A stretch of DNA of 38,880 nt from Bacteroidales bacterium UBA5281 (GTDB lineage Bacteria > Bacteroidota > Bacteroidia > Bacteroidales > Lentimicrobiaceae): contig DHSR01000082.1 of NCBI GenBank assembly GCA_002410555.1, forward strand, positions 1-38,880, given 5' to 3'. The position numbers and the translations under genes were made by a program. The stretch's first letter is position 1. Each line of letters begins with the position of its first letter. The notes beneath the pieces were generated by a model, which saw nothing but the letters and a program-made list of their open reading frames with translations, ran no database searches and was not told where the DNA came from. Below are positions 26,276-33,361 of this stretch, piece by piece.

Positions 26276-27646
26276 ATGCGCAAAGTATTGATTGTTGATG
26301 ACGATGTGACTTTCTGCCTGATGCTTGAGACCTTTCTTGGCAAGAATGGCTATGAACCGAAGCAGGCATATTCATTTGCCGAAGGACGCAAATTGTTGAG
26401 TACATTTAAACCTGACATCGTACTTACCGATTTAAGGCTGCCCGAACATGATGGTCTGGAACTGCTTCAACTGGTAATCAGAGAACTTCCCGGTGTGCCG
26501 GTAATACTAATGACCAGTTACGGAGACATTCGCACGGCAGTTAAAGCGATGAAAATGGGAGCTTTTGAATATGTGGCCAAACCGGTAAATCCGGATGAAA
26601 TTTTATCTACCATATCAAGAGCTCTTCATAAAACCCCTGAAGTTAGTCCTGCTCCATCAGACAGCCCTCAGGACACAGGCTTTTACATAGAGGGAAGTAG
26701 TAACAATGCATTAAAGCTCCATGAGTACATTACCCTGGTGGCACCTACCAATATGTCGGTATTGATCACCGGAGAAAGTGGAACCGGCAAAGAGTTTGTT
26801 GCCCGCAAAATACATCTCAACAGCGAGCGCAGCCAAAAACCATTTGTAGCTATTGATTGTGGTGCTTTGCCGCGCGATCTGGCAGGCAGCGAATTATTCG
26901 GGCATTTGAAAGGCTCCTTTACCGGTGCCTTTGCCGACAAGGCTGGTCAATTTGAAGCTGCCAATACAGGTACCATCTTTTTGGATGAGATTGGAAACCT
27001 CACTTATGAAATCCAGGTTCAGTTGCTCAGGGCAATTCAGGAACGTAAAATTCGCCGCATAGGATCAACCGTTGAGATTCCGATAGATGTGCGAATTATT
27101 TGTGCTACCAACGATGACCTCAAGCAGGCTGTTGCAAGAGGCGATTTCCGGGAAGACCTTTACCATCGCATCAATGAATTTGCCATGCATGTTGCCCCAC
27201 TGCGCGAACGGCCGGAAGATCTTGATCTTTTCATCAGCCACTTTTTAACCCAGGCCAATGCCGAACTCAAACGCAACATCACCGGACTGTCGCCTGAAGT
27301 ACTACAGATATTTTCACAATATTCGTGGCCAGGAAACTTAAGGGAGCTTCGCAATATTGTTAAGCGCTCCGTATTGCTTACCCATGGCAGTTCGATTACA
27401 CGCGACACCCTTCCCACCGAGTTGATTGAAGAGTCGTTGGCAGAAAAACCTGCCGGCCAGGCTGTTGCCGATCATCCGCCCCACGACAATAGCCTAAAAG
27501 AATCCTCCAGACGAAGTGAACGCGATTTGATCATTGCCACGCTTGAAAAAGTTAGATTTAATAAAACCAAAGCAGCACGTTTGCTGAATGTTGACCGGAA
27601 AACACTTTACAACAAGATGAAACAATATGGCATCCCATTGCAATAG
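26276..27646 (+). CDS. NtrC-type sigma-54-dependent response regulator
   Basis: A 456-residue activator of sigma-54 RNA polymerase. The receiver domain (1-120) has D8/D9/D10, phospho-acceptor D52 and K102. The AAA+ domain (about 138-365) has Walker A GESGTGKE (166-173), the sigma-54 contact loop GSFTGA (213-218) in place of the usual GAFTGA, and Walker B GTIFLDEIG. A Fis-type helix-turn-helix ends the protein (about 415-456, FNKTKAARLLNVDRKTLYNKM). It faces the hybrid histidine kinase tail to tail with no base between the stop codons, a likely signalling pair. The controlled genes are unknown. Confidence 0.93.
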   Translation: MRKVLIVDDDVTFCLMLETFLGKNGYEPKQAYSFAEGRKLLSTFKPDIVLTDLRLPEHDGLELLQLVIRELPGVPVILMTSYGDIRTAVKAMKMGAFEYVAKPVNPDEILSTISRALHKTPEVSPAPSDSPQDTGFYIEGSSNNALKLHEYITLVAPTNMSVLITGESGTGKEFVARKIHLNSERSQKPFVAIDCGALPRDLAGSELFGHLKGSFTGAFADKAGQFEAANTGTIFLDEIGNLTYEIQVQLLRAIQERKIRRIGSTVEIPIDVRIICATNDDLKQAVARGDFREDLYHRINEFAMHVAPLRERPEDLDLFISHFLTQANAELKRNITGLSPEVLQIFSQYSWPGNLRELRNIVKRSVLLTHGSSITRDTLPTELIEESLAEKPAGQAVADHPPHDNSLKESSRRSERDLIIATLEKVRFNKTKAARLLNVDRKTLYNKMKQYGIPLQ

Positions 27647-30244
27647 TTATTCCACAAGGATCGTTTCTGATAAACCTTTGTAAACTTCCTCAAGTTCACT
27701 GACGCATTTATTTACTTTATCTTTGACTTCTAAAGGATTTAAGCTGGAATTATTTCGCAACCGCTCTATGTCAACCAACGAAGCAATGGCGTTTTGAGCA
27801 CCAAGATTTCGGATATTGGGTAAGGCACGGTGAGCGAGCAATGAAAGTGTAGTAAAATCATTGTCATGGAGGGCTTCCTGCATTTGTTCAATGGTTAGTT
27901 TTATGCTACTTGTTAGCGACTTAATAATAATTTTTAATGCCTCCGGATCCCCGGAAGTATAAGCTGCAAACTTACTTAAATCATATCCTTTTCCCGATGA
28001 ATCATCATTCAAAGATTTGATTTCGTTTTCAAAAGACTGTCCGTTATCTGCAAATCTCTTCCCACTTTTAAGATGGGGCAACAGAGTATGGATGGCTGCA
28101 AATAATTGTGATTTCCTGAAGGGCTTAATGAGTAAGTTATTAATACCATAATTTTTAAATTTTTCAGTTTCTCCAGGTGTAGCATGAGCCGTTAACCCGA
28201 GTATTACCGGAGGAGTAATTTGGTGTTCTTTACAATAGTTCAATATGGTCTCTGCCAACCCGGGGCCGCTTAATCCCGGCATATTTATGTCAGTAATTAA
28301 TAAGTCGTACTGCTGGGGGTTCAATCCAAAAACAGCAAAAGCATTATGTCCGTCAAGTGCCCCGGTAACTTTAGCTCCGGCCTCTGAAAGAATTGAAACG
28401 ATTAACCTGCGTGTAGTTTCATCATCTTCTGCCAGCAATATCTCCACTTCGTCCATTTGCGGCATAAATGCAGTTTCTCCCGCATCACCTGCAGAGGCAT
28501 TAATCATGTCAAATGGCAGGGTTATTATAAAGGTTGAACCCATTTGCTCACGGCTTTCGAGTTCAATATTTCCTTTCATAAGTTGGGTAAGTCTCAATAC
28601 TATGGCAAGTCCCAGGCCTGAGCCACCATAACGTCGTGTGATGCTTGCGTCTACCTGTGTAAATTCTTCAAAAATCAGGTTTTGTTTTTCTTGAGGGATT
28701 CCTATGCCCGTATCGCTTACTGATATTTTAAGCTCCAGGGTATCATCGGTTTCAGTTTCTTCAACCTTCATGCTTACACTACCCGATTCGGTGAATTTAA
28801 TACTGTTATTCAAGAGATTATAAACAATCTGACGCAAACGTAGCGGATCACCCACCAACATTTTATCATTTCCGCCCTCATAACTATAATTCATCATGAG
28901 TCCTTTTTTTTCACCGCTGGGGCGCAAAGTTTCAAAAGATTGCCGAAGCACCAGAGCCGGATTAAATGAAACACTTTCCAGACTGAATTTTCCGCTTTCT
29001 ATCCGGCTGTAATCCAGCAAATCATCAACAAGCCCCAACAAATGGTCGGATGAAGCAGTAATATATTCCAGATAATCCTGCTGTTCCGCTGATAGTTGCG
29101 TGTCAGCCATGCGTTCGCTAAATCCTATAATACTTGTAATGGGCGTTCTGATCTCATGACTCATATTTGCCAGAAATAACTCTTTGACTTTTAGCAGACG
29201 TTCAGCAAGTATACGGGCATGTTCGAGTTGACGCCGGTAAAAAGCACTCTTGGCCAAATCCTGCCAGATGAGTAGAATAAATATAAACATAATGAGTACA
29301 CTGGCCAGCGCGAGAATTAATGCGGTTTCCCACAACCGGTTAAGTACCTGATTCGCCTTTTCAGAGCCTGCAATGGCACCATTAATCTCCTCCTTTTCGT
29401 ACAATAACAGCACATTTCTGATTTCATCGAGTATACTTTGGTCAGTACGCAACAGCATGAGTTCCCGCTCTATAGCCAGTTGTCGCCCTTCACGCTCCTC
29501 GCGTCCCATGCGCTGCAGCTGAGTTCTCACTTTCTCAATAGCAGTATCACTCACTCTTACATAAGTGTGTGTAGTATCAAAGTGTACCGGATCTGGTTTG
29601 TGTTGAATTATTACGGTATCAACACGTTCCTTTTTGCCGGTAATTCCGCTCCACAAGCGCTTAAAAACGTTGCTTTTCACCTCTTTATCCTCCCCGGAAT
29701 TATGAGTAATGGTAACTCCTGATGTCCCTGGCAATGTAGAGGTAATGGTATGAGTTGATGTGGCAACCGTGTCATTAAAACTATCAACAATTTCATCCAG
29801 GCGGTCTGCACTTAGAATAGGGACTCCGCTACTCCGTTGCAGCCGGAAAAAACTTTCAAGGGTGCTGTGTTTGATTTTCAACAAACTATCAACCACCAAT
29901 ATACGCAGATATTGTTCGGTATGCGACACACTCGCATTTTTAAGTGAATCGGCTATTTTTTCTATCTGCTTCTGATCACTAAGATATTTATTGTAATACG
30001 ATTGCTTTCCTGAGGTAATATAAGCCCGCGCCTGTCCGTCAGCATCAATAAGACCCGAAAGCATGTTGCTTACCAGAGTAAGTTTTTTAACCGCTTGTGA
30101 AACATCAGTATCGGGAGGCCGCAATTGCCTTGCAAAAAAGATAACGGCAAAAATACCTCCGAGCGTAAGGATAAAGAGCAATACAAAGCCAGTAAGCACT
30201 TTACCTTTTACTTTTTCACCCCTTATGGATTTAGTTGTCATCAT
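27647..30244 (-). CDS. Hybrid sensor histidine kinase (HisKA-HATPase-REC-Hpt)
   Basis: An 865-residue membrane kinase of ArcB/BarA-like layout. Transmembrane helix 16-38 is followed by a large extracytoplasmic or linker region with predicted coiled coil (45-300) and a second helix at 307-328. The HisKA domain has H363 in FLANMSHEIRTP. The HATPase domain has NLLNNSIKFT (477-486), DTGIGIP (511-517) and GGSGLGLAI (540-548). The receiver domain (about 600-722) has D652 and K707. A C-terminal Hpt domain (about 755-850) keeps H805, but the usual HxLKG reads HRALP. It could pass phosphate to the adjacent NtrC-type regulator. The sensor region has no recognised ligand fold. Confidence 0.92.
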   Translation of the reverse strand: MMTTKSIRGEKVKGKVLTGFVLLFILTLGGIFAVIFFARQLRPPDTDVSQAVKKLTLVSNMLSGLIDADGQARAYITSGKQSYYNKYLSDQKQIEKIADSLKNASVSHTEQYLRILVVDSLLKIKHSTLESFFRLQRSSGVPILSADRLDEIVDSFNDTVATSTHTITSTLPGTSGVTITHNSGEDKEVKSNVFKRLWSGITGKKERVDTVIIQHKPDPVHFDTTHTYVRVSDTAIEKVRTQLQRMGREEREGRQLAIERELMLLRTDQSILDEIRNVLLLYEKEEINGAIAGSEKANQVLNRLWETALILALASVLIMFIFILLIWQDLAKSAFYRRQLEHARILAERLLKVKELFLANMSHEIRTPITSIIGFSERMADTQLSAEQQDYLEYITASSDHLLGLVDDLLDYSRIESGKFSLESVSFNPALVLRQSFETLRPSGEKKGLMMNYSYEGGNDKMLVGDPLRLRQIVYNLLNNSIKFTESGSVSMKVEETETDDTLELKISVSDTGIGIPQEKQNLIFEEFTQVDASITRRYGGSGLGLAIVLRLTQLMKGNIELESREQMGSTFIITLPFDMINASAGDAGETAFMPQMDEVEILLAEDDETTRRLIVSILSEAGAKVTGALDGHNAFAVFGLNPQQYDLLITDINMPGLSGPGLAETILNYCKEHQITPPVILGLTAHATPGETEKFKNYGINNLLIKPFRKSQLFAAIHTLLPHLKSGKRFADNGQSFENEIKSLNDDSSGKGYDLSKFAAYTSGDPEALKIIIKSLTSSIKLTIEQMQEALHDNDFTTLSLLAHRALPNIRNLGAQNAIASLVDIERLRNNSSLNPLEVKDKVNKCVSELEEVYKGLSETILVE

Positions 30245-30247
30245 CTA

Positions 30248-30277
30248 CAAAAATACAATATTTACTCACGAGGCAAA
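30248..30277 (-). promoter_or_regulatory. Candidate promoter of the hybrid kinase gene
   Basis: On the minus strand, TTTG (complement of 30274-30277), 18 bases, then TATTTTTG (complement of 30248-30255) fit the Bacteroidota consensus. The -7 box ends 3 bases before the ATG at 30244, so transcripts would be leaderless or start at the second Met. The -33 box overlaps the terminator T-tract, so chance resemblance is possible. Confidence 0.35.
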
Positions 30278-30313
30278 AAAAAACAACCTCATTACAACAT
30301 TGCAATGAGGTTG
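30275..30313 (-). terminator. Rho-independent terminator of the coiled-coil lipoprotein gene
   Basis: On the minus strand a perfect 10-bp stem (CAACCTCATT/AATGAGGTTG, at 30304-30313 and 30284-30293) with a 10-base loop is followed directly by nine T residues (A9 at 30275-30283 on the plus strand). It lies 49 bases after the stop of the gene at 30362-31234. This is the clearest terminator in the window. Confidence 0.85.
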
Positions 30314-30361
30314 AAAATAATTAATTCTATTTTTAAGATATTTTTAACGGTATAGCAAAAT

Positions 30362-31234
30362 CTACTTTTCAGTAGAAATGACCAGCATACGTGATTTTTC
30401 CCAAAACGATGCCGGATCTGTAATGATCAGTTCATCAACATTCTTATCCGTACGCTTCCATTCATAAGAACCGGCAGGATGCACAGACATCAATTTGGCT
30501 TCTTTTACATTCAATGGTATAGATTTTAAGTTGCGGATATCTACGCGGGTAAAATGTTGAAGATTAACATCGCTGGCAATCTTTTGCGTGCGTCCGATTC
30601 CCAGAAAACCGCCTTGTTTGTCCAATATATTCTTCTCAATTAAGTCCTTACGCTCACCTACTACATAATAGGCAGTATTTAACTCATCGGTGCGGCTGGT
30701 TAAATCTTCACTTAAATTCCGGTTTCTGTCCTTAATCATGGAAATGGTGTCATTCAGCTGAGCAATGGAAAAATTCAAATTAGCCAATTGTTCTTTAAGA
30801 TTCAATATTTCCTGATCACGTTCCTGCAACTGATTATTGGTATTGCTGATCATCTGCTCAAACTCACTAATCTTAAGATTTGATTCTTTGAGTTTACGAT
30901 TCAATACAGCTACCTTGTTCTTATTTTCAATCATCAATTCGTTAATCAGGCGAATATCCTCATTGATAGTTTCACGGGTAGATTTGCTTAATTCCTTTCC
31001 ACTTTCAGTTTGTGAACTAATGAGCTTTTCCTTGGATTTTATTTCTGCCAGATTAGCTTCAATTTCATTAAAAGTCTGTAAAAAGTCATTAATGAGTGAA
31101 TCTTTTGATGCAGCATCAGCCATCAAACGGTTCTGTTCCTTTTCCAGTTGCATTATTTGCTCGGTCTGCTTTTTATTTTCACACGAAGCGAAAAGCAAGG
31201 GAGCAGCAATCAAAAGAAAAATCAGTTTTTTCAT
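30362..31234 (-). CDS. Coiled-coil lipoprotein with conserved C-terminal domain, unknown function
   Basis: A 290-residue lipoprotein with lipobox F-A-S-C (C18). Residues about 22-190 are Glu/Lys/Asn/Leu-rich heptads predicting a long coiled coil with few breaks. The C-terminal 95 residues form a distinct globular part: YYVVGERKDLIEKNI, GGFLGIGRT, FTRVDIRNLKSIPL, SYEWKRTDKN. I have a vague impression of similarity to Bacteroides surface lipoproteins annotated as collagen-binding (Cbp1-type), but this is not established here. Monocistronic, ended by the strong hairpin at 30275-30313. An extended envelope spacer or adhesin is a reasonable reading. Confidence 0.8.
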   Translation of the reverse strand: MKKLIFLLIAAPLLFASCENKKQTEQIMQLEKEQNRLMADAASKDSLINDFLQTFNEIEANLAEIKSKEKLISSQTESGKELSKSTRETINEDIRLINELMIENKNKVAVLNRKLKESNLKISEFEQMISNTNNQLQERDQEILNLKEQLANLNFSIAQLNDTISMIKDRNRNLSEDLTSRTDELNTAYYVVGERKDLIEKNILDKQGGFLGIGRTQKIASDVNLQHFTRVDIRNLKSIPLNVKEAKLMSVHPAGSYEWKRTDKNVDELIITDPASFWEKSRMLVISTEK

Positions 31235-31345
31235 GGGTGTAAAATTTTTAGGTTTGTGGATTTCGTTTCAAAATATAAGCCAGACTGGCACCAAAAATGC
31301 ATGTCGCTTATTATCAGCAACTTAATATAAGTTAATAAGTAGTCA

Positions 31346-31369
31346 ATTTGTGCAAATTTGTTCACAAAT
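31346..31369. promoter_or_regulatory. Inverted repeat ATTTGTG-N10-CACAAAT, possible operator
   Basis: A perfect 7-bp dyad with a 10-base A/T-rich centre in the spacer between divergent genes (31234 on minus, 31501 on plus). Size and symmetry suit a helix-turn-helix dimer. No regulator is adjacent and the match could be chance in A/T-rich DNA. Confidence 0.25.
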
Positions 31370-31500
31370 CGGGCAAGTGAAATTTAAAAAGCAAATTTTA
31401 ATCTCAACTTTGAACCTTGCCCTTAAATTACAGTTATATAAAACGGTTTTAAGACCAGTGTTAAAAAGAATTGTTTTACATAATAATTATTGGACCACTC

Positions 31501-32613
31501 ATGAAAAAATCCTGGATTACATTTTCTTTACTTTTTGTTTACTTTTTGGCAGAAGCGGCTATATTGAAGCACGATCCGCCTGTAACCGGCACTATCAATT
31601 CATCTTCCGATACAACCATCCATTATCCGGGCGAAAAACACCTTAAGAACATTCGCCAGCTTACTTTTGGAGGTGACAATGCTGAAGCATATTTCAGCAG
31701 CGATAACAGTATGGTTGTTTTTCAGGCTAAAAATCCGGCGTGGAATGCACCCTGCGATCAGATTTATTATTTTCGTTTTGCTGATGGCGACATGAGCGAT
31801 GGTCAGCCTCCTCTGTTAAGCAATGGCGTTGGACGCACCACCTGTTCATTTTTTATGCCGGGAGACACAACCGTTTTATACGCTTCCACACGCTCAGGAG
31901 GAAAATTCTGCCCGCCCGAACCTGAAAGACGCACCGATGGCAAATACCTGTGGCCCATATATGGCGATTTTGATATATACGTAGCTGATCTCAAGGGGAA
32001 CCTGGTGGATACACTTATAAAGTCGCCGGGTTATGATGCCGAAGCTACCGTTTCGCCAAAGGGGGATCTCATTGTATTTACCTCCGATCGTACAGGGGAC
32101 CTGGAACTTTTTACGTGTAACATTGATGGAAGTAATGTAAAACAAATCACTTCTGGTCTGGGTTACGATGGTGGTGCTTTCTTTTCACCTGATGGCACAA
32201 AACTGGTTTTCAGGTCATCACGGCCAAAAACGCCCGAAGAAATTAAAGAATACAAAGATTTGCTGAAAGAAGGTTTGGTAGCACCAACTCAAATGGAAAT
32301 TTATACCTGCAATGTAGATGGAAGCGATTTGAGGCAAGTTACCAATTTAGGTAAAGCTAACTGGGCACCATACTTCCATCCTTCAGGCGAAAAAATAATC
32401 TTCAGCTCAAACCATGCAAGTAACAGGGGGTTTGAATTTAACCTCTACATGATAAATGTGGATGGTACAGGGCTGGAAAGAATAACCTACGATAATGTGT
32501 TTGACTCCTTCCCAATGTTCTCCTATGATGGAAAAAAGCTGATCTTTTCATCTAACCGTAACAATGGTGGTACACGTGACACCAATATGTTTATTGCTGA
32601 TTGGGTGGATTAA
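31501..32613 (+). CDS. TolB-like PD40 beta-propeller protein
   Basis: A 370-residue exported protein. The signal peptide covers about 1-20 (ending A-E-A-A). Several WD40-like PD40 blades follow, seen as repeated phrases: AYFSSDNSMVVFQ, ATVSPKGDLIVFTSDR, AFFSPDGTKLVFRSSR, PYFHPSGEKIIFSSNH and PMFSYDGKKLIFSSNR, interleaved with YTCNVDGSDLRQVT-like strands. Such propellers bind proteins or carbohydrates in the periplasm or outside. Unlike TolB there is no Pal/TolA neighbourhood. The longer frame from a TTG at 31471 would put ten residues before the signal peptide, so the ATG at 31501 is chosen. Confidence 0.85.
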   Translation: MKKSWITFSLLFVYFLAEAAILKHDPPVTGTINSSSDTTIHYPGEKHLKNIRQLTFGGDNAEAYFSSDNSMVVFQAKNPAWNAPCDQIYYFRFADGDMSDGQPPLLSNGVGRTTCSFFMPGDTTVLYASTRSGGKFCPPEPERRTDGKYLWPIYGDFDIYVADLKGNLVDTLIKSPGYDAEATVSPKGDLIVFTSDRTGDLELFTCNIDGSNVKQITSGLGYDGGAFFSPDGTKLVFRSSRPKTPEEIKEYKDLLKEGLVAPTQMEIYTCNVDGSDLRQVTNLGKANWAPYFHPSGEKIIFSSNHASNRGFEFNLYMINVDGTGLERITYDNVFDSFPMFSYDGKKLIFSSNRNNGGTRDTNMFIADWVD

Positions 32614-32629
32614 ACTGCCGCCAAATCCA

Positions 32630-32637
32630 TATCTTTG
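32630..32637 (+). promoter_or_regulatory. -7 element of the methyltransferase-like gene
   Basis: TATCTTTG lies 16 bases before the ATG at 32654 and 16 bases after the PD40 stop codon, so this gene has its own promoter. The -33 box is unclear. Confidence 0.45.
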
Positions 32638-32653
32638 CGCAAAGTAACCGGAT

Positions 32654-33343
32654 ATGTCCTTTGCCAAAGACGCATTTATTTACCTCTCCAGTTTTACCGG
32701 TGAGCACATCATCGCCAGATATAGCAGTACGCTCAATCCGGTGATTGAGGTGGCACTTGTAAATGGCCGGTATCAGTTAAATGCAGGGAGTGTAAATTAC
32801 TCTTATGGCCCATTGCATGATGCATTCCGGAAATATTTCACCAAGGATCCTCCCCTGCTCTCAGAGGAGCAGGAAGTACTCATCCTGGGCTTCGGCGGGG
32901 GCAGTGTAGCAGTGATTTTGCGGGATGAACTACTGCTGAATGTGCCAATTACCGGTGTGGAAGCCGACAAAGAGATGCTTAATGCGGCCCGTGAACACTT
33001 TAACATCGAACGCCTGGGCAAGCTCACCCTGGTGGAAGATGATGCCCTGGACTTCGTGGAACAAAACAGCAGGCAATGGGCTTTAATTGTCATTGACATC
33101 TATATTGATGCCACCGTACCGCCGGCATTTGAAACTGAATCGTTTATACAGAAAGTAAAACTACTGCTGCTCCCGGGAGGTAAAGTTGTATTCAACAAAT
33201 TTGCTGGCAACCAGGCTGCTGAAAATGAACGCAAAGCCCTTGAAGCCATTTTCAAACATACCTTTGACAAGGTGCAGACTTTTAAAATTCCCGTAAACAA
33301 AAAAGCACCGAACTATATGATCACCGGTTCGGTTGCTCCATAA
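32654..33343 (+). CDS. Spermidine-synthase-like SAM-dependent methyltransferase fold protein
   Basis: A 229-residue class I SAM-binding fold. The glycine-rich loop is VLILGFGGGSVA (about 75-86), followed by the acidic strand-2 end GVEADKEML (E103), the DDALDFV motif (D129, D130) and VIDIYIDATVPP. The layout matches the spermidine synthase/SpeE-like group (PF01564-type), but length is short and the aminopropyl-acceptor residues are not evident, so it may be a methyltransferase or a non-polyamine enzyme. It lies 18 bases upstream of tex, which suggests read-through in addition to the second promoter. Confidence 0.78.
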   Translation: MSFAKDAFIYLSSFTGEHIIARYSSTLNPVIEVALVNGRYQLNAGSVNYSYGPLHDAFRKYFTKDPPLLSEEQEVLILGFGGGSVAVILRDELLLNVPITGVEADKEMLNAAREHFNIERLGKLTLVEDDALDFVEQNSRQWALIVIDIYIDATVPPAFETESFIQKVKLLLLPGGKVVFNKFAGNQAAENERKALEAIFKHTFDKVQTFKIPVNKKAPNYMITGSVAP

Positions 33344-33347
33344 TACT

Positions 33348-33355
33348 TATCTTTG
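33348..33355 (+). promoter_or_regulatory. -7 element immediately before tex
   Basis: TATCTTTG ends 6 bases before the ATG at 33362. If active, the RNA would start at or within the first codons, so translation would be leaderless or begin at the ATG at 33374. The element overlaps an alternative TTG start at 33353, which makes that start unlikely. Confidence 0.35.
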
Positions 33356-33361
33356 GATGCC

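Noticed and set aside
31471..31500. TTG start for the PD40 protein
   Set aside because: The ATG at 31501 begins a normal signal peptide directly.
33353..33361. TTG start for Tex
   Set aside because: It lies inside the TATCTTTG element, and the ATG at 33362 gives the family N-terminus.
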